Source: an uncultured Eubacteriales bacterium (lineage in GTDB: Bacteria; Bacillota; Clostridia; Oscillospirales; Acutalibacteraceae). Taken from it: a stretch of DNA of 35,806 nucleotides. A program made the position numbers and the translations under genes. This document shows, in pieces, positions 7,901 through 15,307 of the stretch (position 1 is the first letter of the stretch; every line of letters starts with the position of its first letter). The notes under the pieces are model-generated. The model ran no database searches. It was not told the DNA's origin and saw only the letters and a program-made list of their open reading frames with translations. Where the stretch lies: NCBI GenBank assembly GCA_900314355.1, contig OMUY01000018.1:1-35806 (forward strand), given 5' to 3'.

Positions 7901-10127
7901 TACGGGTACAAAATACGAAAAAGTGGTTTATGCCGCAGACGGTACTTCAACAGGACATAATTCAAGATATAATTTCGGCGACAGCCTTCTTATTTTGGGA
8001 TATACTTCAAACGTAACAAAGAATGTATGCCAGATAAGCAACAATCTTGACGAAAACGGAAATATCATTGATACGGAGACTAAGGATTCGTATCTTCTTC
8101 AGCGTTCAGAACGTATAGCGGATTACGTTTTAACAGGTAATTTCGTAACAAGCAACAACACCGAGATCAAAAGCGACATGACAACTACAGTAACATTTGT
8201 AGATACTCTGCCGGCAGGAATGAAATACCTGATTGACTCCGCATATGTAGGTACTGTGGATAAAGACGGAAATTTCAGCGTAAAATATAATCTAAGTGAC
8301 GTCGCGGGACAGCACGGATCAGTTTCAAACGGCGAAAAATTTACTCAGGTGGTAAACAAGGACGGTTTGACCGATGAAAATATTGACGCCGCTATGCTCG
8401 TCGAAAATAACGATGACGGAACAAGTAAAATTACTTTTGTTGTGAGGAATGTTCCGATTCAGTCAGGTGATACGGTAAAGGTTTATTACAGCGTATTTCT
8501 GGGAGACGAGTCAAACGCTCAGAACGATCTGAAAAACGGAGCTTCGCTTGTAAATACGGTATCAATACAGACTACCGAGGACAATACAAGGGAATTAACA
8601 ACCGTAAACGGAAACGTAGACACAAATACAATATTTATTATCAAGCTGTACGAACATTCATTCAGCAAATATGCGGTTCGTGAAATTAATGAGGTAAACG
8701 AAGACCCGGCTTGGGTAGTCACATGGACAAACCATGACAACTCGTCATATGCAATGATGATGCTCGAGGACGCAATGCCATACTCAGGCGACAGCCGCGG
8801 CTCATCTTATGACGGTTCGTATACAATAAGCAAATGGAGTCTTGATTTAAGTTATATAGATAAAGACAGCGCAAAAAATTTGACTCTTTATTATACTACC
8901 GATTCAAGCTACGCCGGGAAAACTCTTTCTCTGACCGGTTCTGACGGCGGAATAAAATGGGACGATATTACCGCGAACTGGAATACGCTGCCGCTTACTG
9001 TGGACGAAGACAATAATACGGTCACGGCTGATTTTTCCGGTGTATACACATATGACTCAGACGGAAATCAGACTAATTTCGTATACTCATGGGCGTTGGG
9101 CGGCTCTGTAGCCAACGGTGACAGCGCTGTTGTCACTGTCGCGGTTCATCAGGACGATGCTCGGGCGAACGATCAGATGACCAACTCGGCGAGCTATTCG
9201 TCCGGGACGGATGTTTTCAAGAGAGAGGCGTCAATTTACAGAATAGCGAGAAATGTGTCAGGAACAGTCTGGCTTGATGAAAACATGGACGGCGGCATAG
9301 ACGGCACAGAAAAGCATATAAGCGGCGCGGACGTGATTTTGCAGACTGAAGACGAGAACGGCAACTGGGTTACGGCGTCTGATTTGTTTGGAAATTTGTG
9401 CGAAACTACTACTAATTCAAACGGATATTATCAATTCAAAAACCTCCCCGACGGAAAATTCAGAATTGTATTTAAAGACGGAAGCGATATGAATTATAAG
9501 CTTTCAAATAACAGTCTTACAAAATATATGGCCGACGGTATTGCCGGAAGTGTCAATTCCAAAGCGACAGAAGACTCAACCGGAACTTATGAAGGTCTGA
9601 TTGACAATATTGAACTTCCCTCTACAGATAATATGACTGTAAAAGAATACAATCTTGACTATCAGAACGCGGGATACACTAAGACGTCATCTATCACAAT
9701 AAGAAAAATCTGGGAAAATATATACGGCACAGATATAACCGATTCAAAGACAGACGGATTAGTGACAGTCTACCTGTACAGCAATGACGAATCAAATAAA
9801 GACCCTATTAAAACATTAACTATTGATTCCTCTTCAAATTGGTCTGTTACAATCAGCGGACTTCCCTACTATGACGGGTCGGGCAATCAAATAGATTACA
9901 CTGCTTATTATGTAGACGAGGACAAAGTGAGCGGCTACCAGAAAGGCGTTGAAGCTATTCAGGGCAGTGACGGAATATACTCTGTAAATGTAACAAACAG
10001 AGCAGGTTTTGAACTTCCATCGTCGGGAGGAAAAGGAATTATTCCGCTATACATTTTGGGCTCCTTGTTCTTATTATCTGCCGTGGCTGTAACAATACAA
10101 AAATTCAGAATGAAAAGAAATGCCTAA
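4989..10127 (+). CDS. Giant LPXTG-type pilus tip adhesin, apparent ATA start
   Basis: This is a cell-wall or pilus-tip protein of about 1,712 residues. The N-terminus has a long basic n-region and a hydrophobic core (KAVALIASVLMILCIM) before the mature acidic protein. Next comes a domain often seen in gut Firmicutes surface proteins (bases about 5190-5610), a large beta-rich middle section with two similar Cys motifs (KTCVEDGGTW and KACFSAGGLW), isopeptide-type beta domains, an SdrD-B-like domain (VWLDENMDGG, from about 9270), a Cna-B domain (about 9690-10005), and LPSSGG at 10014-10031 with a membrane helix and basic tail. It ends the operon. The start is discussed at 4975-4991; a TTG at 5079 lies inside the signal peptide and is not credible. 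Ligand unknown. If ATA does not initiate, this is a silent gene. Confidence 0.82.
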   Translation: MNPFDIFARGIINNPYKRKFTKAVALIASVLMILCIMRPNIEGLAGLAEERTEEQTQSEVETQKNEDKSFEYKDNKIIVNAVLPKNSSVPDDASLKAEQITEKNSNYSELIKKTEDLISEKTKDEIFYSIDFYTKDNEYIEVKDDARVYVKLLNSDISGDNFAVVHFKDEDNTVEIKPDSVEKDKNKNLSQIEFSTEGFSDFAILSLDSSTTDDSETESEATADMYVKSVHVNLGSSGTGPFDDNDDDGNDSSADNDIVRSFDLATYNISVDMESLTSSYHDYAKVWVEINLDGTDTENKFNEESFKWLDYYEIVPSSDGKSKTLRGYYEAEKSESSTHVVPGNIDNMTVGVQTLAMEDGTILKPTGKIWLEDKDGNTSEKKDLEFPPLEISAKLQLNVHLEATPAAFTSVEGTFDFSDAKSSDYFNSDKGEVTGVLFNYGIVVQMYNTENGKGMKGQALPDGDDITLTLNFGSKYQVDRNASTSYANQKVDLGEFDNGTYQLLFYSLEGNQANDEQSDGRKLENSEGESVNEKYSRYVPYNNRNYDNNAEKTCVEDGGTWTPVSMDDSSSVTSMTVKISNYQITDLVFPYARPANSSVNYWYNAGTPVQDIDKACFSAGGLWVLQPFVYTDSNGVKHDIESDLGAGTFTINMNDGEIDSEVGKYVTGSYNSYTAERDENGNLTGKTSDTATTKQINVQEYDKDDANSQTHYIAPPGYFNNKINYTNGSSAWLNVQNNSNIYDGKDYAFWGEDKIGIAGGWQYTEAGIENRAAASNVMIKFDAAALELDDGQTYSHPNCVGMKGEDVKVFYGYLPDGENWDSDDEMQAADEDDLVWYSEEQENKTCVSVLFEYRTPSTTTSMTYLFPMLLMHVLTKPEIENKVFMTCEVTRLWNSSDIANAYNKSHPGEHISAADVNAASKDKYTSAVLPSAADDYYTSLKSGKLTVNHSTETLLAQCKGYGSGGEYYTHTTGTKYEKVVYAADGTSTGHNSRYNFGDSLLILGYTSNVTKNVCQISNNLDENGNIIDTETKDSYLLQRSERIADYVLTGNFVTSNNTEIKSDMTTTVTFVDTLPAGMKYLIDSAYVGTVDKDGNFSVKYNLSDVAGQHGSVSNGEKFTQVVNKDGLTDENIDAAMLVENNDDGTSKITFVVRNVPIQSGDTVKVYYSVFLGDESNAQNDLKNGASLVNTVSIQTTEDNTRELTTVNGNVDTNTIFIIKLYEHSFSKYAVREINEVNEDPAWVVTWTNHDNSSYAMMMLEDAMPYSGDSRGSSYDGSYTISKWSLDLSYIDKDSAKNLTLYYTTDSSYAGKTLSLTGSDGGIKWDDITANWNTLPLTVDEDNNTVTADFSGVYTYDSDGNQTNFVYSWALGGSVANGDSAVVTVAVHQDDARANDQMTNSASYSSGTDVFKREASIYRIARNVSGTVWLDENMDGGIDGTEKHISGADVILQTEDENGNWVTASDLFGNLCETTTNSNGYYQFKNLPDGKFRIVFKDGSDMNYKLSNNSLTKYMADGIAGSVNSKATEDSTGTYEGLIDNIELPSTDNMTVKEYNLDYQNAGYTKTSSITIRKIWENIYGTDITDSKTDGLVTVYLYSNDESNKDPIKTLTIDSSSNWSVTISGLPYYDGSGNQIDYTAYYVDEDKVSGYQKGVEAIQGSDGIYSVNVTNRAGFELPSSGGKGIIPLYILGSLFLLSAVAVTIQKFRMKRNA

Positions 10128-10143
10128 AATTCTGAAGAGACTA

Positions 10144-10170
10144 ATTGATACGAAGCTGTAAGTATCAATT
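10144..10170 (+). repeat. Perfect 9-bp inverted repeat after the adhesin
   Basis: AATTGATAC (10144-10152) and GTATCAATT (10162-10170) flank a 9-base loop, 16 bases after the adhesin stop and just before the terminator at 10181. It may be a second RNA hairpin that helps termination or protects the 3' end. Confidence 0.5.
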
Positions 10171-10180
10171 AAATAAAACA

Positions 10181-10209
10181 AGGACGCTTTTATTGAGCGT
10201 CCTGTTTTT
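10181..10209 (+). terminator. Intrinsic terminator of the pilus operon
   Basis: AGGACGCT (10181-10188) pairs with AGCGTCCT (10196-10203) around a 7-base loop and is followed by GTTTTTA. It closes the plus-strand operon before the convergent DUF4838 gene. Confidence 0.85.
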
Positions 10210-10228
10210 ATGTATGATACTTTACTAT

Positions 10229-10257
10229 AAAAGAAAGGCCCGATTAAAAGCCTTTCT
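10229..10257 (-). terminator. Intrinsic terminator of the DUF4838 gene
   Basis: AGAAAGGC (10232-10239) and GCCTTTCT (10250-10257) form an 8-bp stem with a 10-base loop. On the minus strand it is followed by TTTTATAG. It lies 8 bases beyond the minus-strand stop at 10265. Confidence 0.7.
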
Positions 10258-10264
10258 CAATATA

Positions 10265-12619
10265 TTACGATTCTTCTTTTTTCCTGTCTTTTTCGTCGGT
10301 TTTCTTTTGTCCGCCCGAGGAAATTCTGACAGATACGATAACATGAAGAACCAGCATTATAACCGATTCAATCGCAAGAGCCATCAATACAGCAGCTTCA
10401 CTGTCTGCGTTATTTTCAGAAGAGGAGTTTATTATTAATATTGCCGCATATGGCGCGAGGAATAAAATAATTCCAATCATTAACGAAAATACATAATCGA
10501 ACACGGGTTTTTTAGGTTCATTGATTTTTCTGGCGGCATCGGAAACAAGATAGGACATAAACGCGAAATAAAAAGCCGATATTACATCTGTAATTAAATA
10601 TTTAACCGCGCCGCTGCTGTCAAGAAAATATTGTCTGTTCAATACGCATAACACCGCAAATAAAAAGACGAGAGGCAAAGCAGTCATGTAGATGTATTTT
10701 TTCTTTTTTACTGCGAATACAAAAATAATTACAGAAAAAATTAAAGAGAGAAAAATTGAAAAGATCAAAATCTCAAGAGGTATCTTAATATTTTCGACTC
10801 CGCTTTGAGAAGATTCATTCCATTCATCCGCCGATTCAAAAGGTATAATAAGACTTTTTTCGGCGAGAGGCTCGTTTTCGCCGTACATAGTTGCGCCCGA
10901 ATTTTTAATATCGTTAAATAATTTTGACTTATTAACTATTTTCAGCACAGGATTTCTGAACTCTCCCGAATTAGTGCAGGCTTTGAAAAATCTCCAGCTT
11001 ATTTCGGACCTTTTTATTCTGTCAAGCTTGTCGGAATCGCCCTTCGCCTGTTTTTTGGCATCGTCCCAATATGAATTTAGTTCTTCTACTTTTTTGTCCG
11101 ACAGAATCATAGTCTGAGGCATTGAAGTATTTATTGAAAGATGCCTGTGGTCGGCCGAGGCTTCGCAGACTGCGTCTATATACTTTCGTATGCTTTTCCA
11201 TCCTCCGCCGTAGTAATCTTTTAAGAACGAATTCATTTCATCGTCAAAATCACAGTAAGGGTTTTGCATAAGTTTCGCGACGATGTAACGTTTAAGCGCT
11301 CCGAATTCGGTATCGCAGTCTTTTAAATAGTAATTTCCTCTGATATATACTCCCCTGACGCCTGATTCATAATAGACTTGCATATTTCTCTGCAAAACGG
11401 CGAAATCGGGAAAAACGCCGATAGTATTGCTGAAATTAGCGGAATAATCCTCAACATAAAGGTGTTTGCAGATTTTGCACCAGTCTTTTATGTTCTTTAA
11501 ATATTCTTTATTTTTCTCACAGTCGACGTCGTCAACCGTATGAGAAAAACAATGTTCAGAGTCTCTGAACGTGACTATTACATTGTCGGCGGTAATATAA
11601 TTTTTAATCGCTTTTTTCGTATATCCCTGTGCTACGACTCGGATATAGACGTTATTATAACCGCTTTCTTTTACCGCCTCGGATATGGAGTTTGCAAAAT
11701 TTATAAGCGTTCCGGAATTTGAGCCGTATTCTTTATTCATCTTCTTGCAATTATCACATTGGCAATAATGGTTATTGTCGGTTCTTGTAAGGGAAATTAT
11801 CTGCATACCGGCATTTTTATCATATCCCTCGCGCACAAGGTCAAGAACTTCATTCAATACGATTCCGTAAGTCATTATATTGGAAAGACAAAGCTGGTCT
11901 TTTACCCGTTTTCCGTTATACATGGCGAATAATTCGGGGTCAGAATCAAAATACTTATCTGCCGAACAGAAATAATTTCCCAAAGTATTTTCGGCTTCTC
12001 CCAAATAGCTTACCGTACCGCCTTTTTCAGCGGATATTTTTCTGTTCGCTCCGCCGGAAAGACCGTTTGCGACAGAAAATTCTTCGCTCTCGCCTGAATT
12101 AAAATCTGTTTCGGTGTATTCAAAATAGCAGTTATACGTGTAATATAAATCGTACGGAACTTTTATTTTGTCTGACTTCGGCGTTATCACGACGTTGTCA
12201 GACAGATATTTTACACCGCAGTATTTTTCAAGGAAACCGTAAGCTCCGTAAACAGATCCTCTTTTTCCCTGACCGCATATAAACAGAACATTATTAATTC
12301 TTTGAAGAATATAACTGCCGTCAGACAGAGAACTCAAATCGAACGATTTGAGAGGAGTATTCCCTACAGCTATGATATTTTTTCCGCTGCCGGGGTCTGA
12401 TGTGACAATTTCAAAATCGTCGCCGGTAATTTCACCGAGCTTTGTTTTTAATACGTCAGCCGCATATTTTTCAGTGTCAGACGCTTTATCTGAAATTAAA
12501 ATTACCGCGTCATTCTCCCCGCCGATAAAAGTATTATCCCTTTCCGCGGCAGAACCGAACAATGACAATACACCGGTGAACATCAAAAGAGAGAGAACGA
12601 GGCACACGATTTTTTTCAT
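10265..12619 (-). CDS. DUF4838 surface protein with five C-terminal membrane segments
   Basis: This is an exported protein of 784 residues. The signal peptide is about 1-25. Residues about 35-140 resemble the small alpha/beta domain found in front of GH67 and GH20 glycosidases (ending GAYGFLEKYCGVKYL). Residues about 170-500 are the DUF4838 region, with its cysteine cluster YCQCDNC at about 284-290 and the VRGVYIRGNYYL segment. DUF4838 is usually linked to carbohydrate-active proteins, but no reaction is established, so a glycan role is inference. Unusually, the last about 170 residues (from about 610) hold five hydrophobic helices separated by short loops, making this an integral membrane protein with a large outside domain. 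ATG 12619 has GGAGG upstream and its own promoter (12670-12698). It sits beside a YdjC-like deacetylase and a sugar symporter. Confidence 0.8.
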   Translation of the reverse strand: MKKIVCLVLSLLMFTGVLSLFGSAAERDNTFIGGENDAVILISDKASDTEKYAADVLKTKLGEITGDDFEIVTSDPGSGKNIIAVGNTPLKSFDLSSLSDGSYILQRINNVLFICGQGKRGSVYGAYGFLEKYCGVKYLSDNVVITPKSDKIKVPYDLYYTYNCYFEYTETDFNSGESEEFSVANGLSGGANRKISAEKGGTVSYLGEAENTLGNYFCSADKYFDSDPELFAMYNGKRVKDQLCLSNIMTYGIVLNEVLDLVREGYDKNAGMQIISLTRTDNNHYCQCDNCKKMNKEYGSNSGTLINFANSISEAVKESGYNNVYIRVVAQGYTKKAIKNYITADNVIVTFRDSEHCFSHTVDDVDCEKNKEYLKNIKDWCKICKHLYVEDYSANFSNTIGVFPDFAVLQRNMQVYYESGVRGVYIRGNYYLKDCDTEFGALKRYIVAKLMQNPYCDFDDEMNSFLKDYYGGGWKSIRKYIDAVCEASADHRHLSINTSMPQTMILSDKKVEELNSYWDDAKKQAKGDSDKLDRIKRSEISWRFFKACTNSGEFRNPVLKIVNKSKLFNDIKNSGATMYGENEPLAEKSLIIPFESADEWNESSQSGVENIKIPLEILIFSIFLSLIFSVIIFVFAVKKKKYIYMTALPLVFLFAVLCVLNRQYFLDSSGAVKYLITDVISAFYFAFMSYLVSDAARKINEPKKPVFDYVFSLMIGIILFLAPYAAILIINSSSENNADSEAAVLMALAIESVIMLVLHVIVSVRISSGGQKKTDEKDRKKEES

Positions 12620-12669
12620 GTATATTCCTCCGAAACATAAAAAAGGAAAAAGAATTTCAATTACATTAG

Positions 12670-12698
12670 ATTATATCACAATAGTAGAATAATGGCAA
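12670..12698 (-). promoter_or_regulatory. Sigma-A promoter of the DUF4838 gene
   Basis: On the minus strand TTGCCA (12693-12698), a 17-base spacer and TATAAT (12670-12675), with TG one base upstream (extended -10). It lies about 50 bases before the start codon. Confidence 0.8.
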
Positions 12699-12766
12699 TA
12701 AAAAGTAAAATCAATCATTTTTTTTAAATAAAAAAAAGCATTTTTAAAAAGTAAAATAAGGGGCAT

Positions 12767-12797
12767 AAAAAATCTCTCGCAGATACGAGAGATTTTT
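12767..12797. terminator. Bidirectional-looking terminator after the deacetylase
   Basis: AAAAATCTCTCG (12768-12779) and CGAGAGATTTTT (12786-12797) form a 12-bp perfect stem with loop CAGATA. On the minus strand, following the deacetylase stop at 12800, the stem ends in a T-run. It separates the deacetylase operon from the DUF4838 promoter. Confidence 0.9.
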
Positions 12798-12799
12798 AT

Positions 12800-13654
12800 T
12801 TATCCGCAATTTTCCTTTATAAGCTTAAGGTCGGAATAATTTATCATTGTGAATCCGAGTTTTTTAGCTTTCGATATTATCTTTCCCGATTCAAGGATTT
12901 CACGTTCCCAAACTCTTTTTTGCCATTCCTGTCCAAAATCCGCATTGTACGAAGGGTGAAGGAACATCTCCGTTACGCCGTCAGCCGTTTCGTCAAGGGC
13001 TTTTAGGTAATAATTTTCAAGATTTTCTTTTGTTCCGATTTTCTCAACGTTCCACGGATTTGATATTATATCATCGGGAACAGGTATTCCCATAATCACT
13101 GCTTTTGAAGTTATAGAGGAAATCAATTTTTTTAATGGATGAGGAATTTCTCTTCCAATCTGTCTTTTGACAAATCCGTCCGAAAGCGGCAGCCTTAAAG
13201 GCAGGTTATGGATTCGGCAGAATGAAAACACATCAAGATAAAATCTTCTAAGATTAAGACCGTAGAGAGCTCCCGAATGGCAGTCCGCATGGTCTGGTTG
13301 AACTCCTCTGTCATCAAGGAATCTCAACTGCGCTTCAAGCTCCGTCCTGACGTCTTTCCTTCTTGTTTTAAGAAAAATATCTTTGAAATCATGGCGCAGT
13401 CCGTATTCGTCAGAAATTGATTCTGCGTTTGATACAGGATGAAATCTTCTGTTTTCTTCATCGGACGTTATCGCCAGATGAACGCCGACATGAATATTTT
13501 TTTCCCGCGCGATTTTACAGGCGTTTTCAGAGTCGCCGGCTACGGCAAGGATTGACGCGGATGTTATCAATCCTTTATCGTACAGCTCGGAAATTGCCGC
13601 CGTTTGTTCCTCGCAGTAGCCGAAATCATCAGCATTAAGTATCAGATATTTCAT
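12800..13654 (-). CDS. YdjC/ChbG-family carbohydrate deacetylase
   Basis: This is a probable cytoplasmic metal-dependent deacetylase acting on acetylated (chito-)oligosaccharides, as known for ChbG; the substrate here is not known. The N-terminus NADDFG (7-12) is the family's metal-binding and catalytic Asp motif; VGVHL supplies a His, and PDHADCHSG (about residues 112-121) the second metal/His motif. 284 residues is near the family's usual length. There is no signal peptide. It starts 4 bases after the stop of the GPH symporter, so transport and deacetylation are co-expressed. It ends at the strong hairpin 12767-12797. Confidence 0.87.
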   Translation of the reverse strand: MKYLILNADDFGYCEEQTAAISELYDKGLITSASILAVAGDSENACKIAREKNIHVGVHLAITSDEENRRFHPVSNAESISDEYGLRHDFKDIFLKTRRKDVRTELEAQLRFLDDRGVQPDHADCHSGALYGLNLRRFYLDVFSFCRIHNLPLRLPLSDGFVKRQIGREIPHPLKKLISSITSKAVIMGIPVPDDIISNPWNVEKIGTKENLENYYLKALDETADGVTEMFLHPSYNADFGQEWQKRVWEREILESGKIISKAKKLGFTMINYSDLKLIKENCG

Positions 13655-13658
13655 CTTT

Positions 13659-15050
13659 TCAAATACTCAAATTTTCGGTTTTTTCATCGATGTCAGCTTG
13701 CTCGGCTTCAATTTCAGCCTTAGTCTTTCCGTTCGTATTTTCAAGCTCTTTGAAATTGAGAAAATGCGAAATTATATAAGCCGCGCACATTGCGAGAGCA
13801 GGGAAAACGCATAAGAGTATTTTAGAAGCAAGACCGGGATTGGGTCCGGGATTATCTCCGTTTATAAATCCGAATTTATCAGATGCTATGTAAAAAGCAA
13901 GAGATGTGTAAAGACCGTTAAGTCTGTTGAAAACGCCGATGAGGCTGGTCATAATACCTTCCCTTTTTATTCCGTGGCGGTAATAGTCGTCATCGATTAT
14001 CTTAGCGCCGATAACGTCCATTGTAATCAGGCAAGCTGCCATGCCGAAACCGAGAACCGCGGCGAACGGAACGGCCGTAGCGAATGATTTTGCGAAAAAC
14101 ATCGGTATAAAACCAACCGTCATAATGAGCATTCCGAGACGCCATACTTTCATAACTTGCATTTTTTTGGAAATGAACGTCCACGCGAGTATGCCTACCA
14201 ACGCCACCGCAAATACCGTAGCGAGCATTATTGTGGTAGTATTGCCTTTAAGCTTCAGAACATATTTGACGTAGAAAGAGACAGCCTGCGACACGAGCGC
14301 TACTGCGGCTGAATAAAATGCGCCGACGAAACCGAATATCCAGAATTTACCGTTTTTTACAAGGTCTACTATACTTTTTATAAGGTTTGGCTTTTTCACT
14401 TCCTCGATAGTACTCAAATCCTCATGACATCCGATAGCGCAGTACATTATTACGGCAAGAGCTACAACGCCGTAGATTAACGATGTGAGCCGGTAGCCTA
14501 TTGCCTGCGTAATCATAGGAGTGAGAGCTATTGAAATTACCATTGCTAAAAGCTGGCAAGCCTGCCTGACTGCGTTTGTTTTTGCCCGCTCTTCATCGGA
14601 TTTAAAAAGATCGGGAAAAAGAGCGCCGTAATTTGCGTTTATCAAAGAATCGAGTGTACCGGTTAAAATATACATAAGAAGCATATATATAAAAAGTATT
14701 CCGGTACTGCTTTCAACTATCTGCGGGGGATTATAAAACAAAATGAACATCAATATGAGAAGAGGAGTACCGATTAACAGCCATGGACGGCGTCTGCCCC
14801 ATTTTGTTCTGGTCCTGTCCGATAAAAATCCGTAGACAGGGTTATCAATCGCGTCGACGAACGTGTAGATAAAAAGAATGAGAGAATACTTTTTCAAGGG
14901 CAGTCCAAGCATATCTACATAATAAATAGCGGCAAATGACTTTACCATATTAATCGGTATAGACGTGCCGAACATTCCAATTCCGTACCTGAAAGGTGAC
15001 GTTTTCTTTTTGGGCGCTAAAGATGTTTTTCCTTCTGTATTTTCACTCAC
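13659..15050 (-). CDS. GPH-family (MelB-like) sugar:cation symporter
   Basis: This is a major-facilitator type carrier of 463 residues with about 12 hydrophobic segments, expected to import a glycoside or oligosaccharide together with a cation. The N-terminal signature is visible: an Asp in the second helix region (TFVDAIDNPVYGFLSDRT) followed by the loop KWGRRRPWLL, typical of GPH transporters. ATG 15050 has AGGAGG at a good distance. A clean promoter lies at 15111-15139. It is the first gene of an operon with the YdjC-like deacetylase, suggesting uptake and processing of an acetylated sugar. Confidence 0.9.
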   Translation of the reverse strand: MSENTEGKTSLAPKKKTSPFRYGIGMFGTSIPINMVKSFAAIYYVDMLGLPLKKYSLILFIYTFVDAIDNPVYGFLSDRTRTKWGRRRPWLLIGTPLLILMFILFYNPPQIVESSTGILFIYMLLMYILTGTLDSLINANYGALFPDLFKSDEERAKTNAVRQACQLLAMVISIALTPMITQAIGYRLTSLIYGVVALAVIMYCAIGCHEDLSTIEEVKKPNLIKSIVDLVKNGKFWIFGFVGAFYSAAVALVSQAVSFYVKYVLKLKGNTTTIMLATVFAVALVGILAWTFISKKMQVMKVWRLGMLIMTVGFIPMFFAKSFATAVPFAAVLGFGMAACLITMDVIGAKIIDDDYYRHGIKREGIMTSLIGVFNRLNGLYTSLAFYIASDKFGFINGDNPGPNPGLASKILLCVFPALAMCAAYIISHFLNFKELENTNGKTKAEIEAEQADIDEKTENLSI

Positions 15051-15110
15051 ATCAATTTCCTCCTAAATAAAACTGCTAAAAATTAGTCGATAAATATATT
15101 GTATTTGTAC

Positions 15111-15139
15111 AGTATAAACTAAAAATGCAATCTTGTCAA
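15111..15139 (-). promoter_or_regulatory. Sigma-A promoter of the symporter-deacetylase operon
   Basis: On the minus strand a perfect TTGACA (15134-15139), a 17-base spacer and TATACT (15111-15116). It lies about 60 bases before the start codon. No clear operator palindrome was recognised. Confidence 0.85.
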
Positions 15140-15222
15140 TGATTTATTTATATAATACTTTACTAAATTATACGATGTTTGTTGTTCCGGATGATAATTT
15201 AAGCTGATGAAATCGCCAAATA

Positions 15223-15251
15223 TTGATTTTAACTTATACTTATGTTAAAAT
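15223..15251 (+). promoter_or_regulatory. Sigma-A promoter of prfC
   Basis: TTGATT (15223-15228), a 17-base spacer and TAAAAT (15246-15251), with TG at 15243-15244 as an extended -10. It diverges from the symporter promoter. Because the in-frame ATG at 15242 lies inside the -10 region, the true prfC start must be downstream, at 15308. Confidence 0.8.
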
Positions 15252-15307
15252 ATTTATTTAGTCAATTATTTTCTATGATTGAAATTTATCATGGTAAGAG
15301 GTTATTT

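Noticed and set aside
5994-8740. Several open frames antisense to the adhesin
   Set aside because: They are shadows of a long real gene, with no ribosome sites or recognisable proteins.
5079-10127. TTG at 5079 as the adhesin start
   Set aside because: It lies within the hydrophobic core of the signal peptide and has no ribosome site; the frame extends upstream to a consensus ribosome site at 4975.
15242-15307. Longer prfC starting at ATG 15242
   Set aside because: The ATG is inside the -10 region of the promoter; the family N-terminus and a ribosome site point to 15308.
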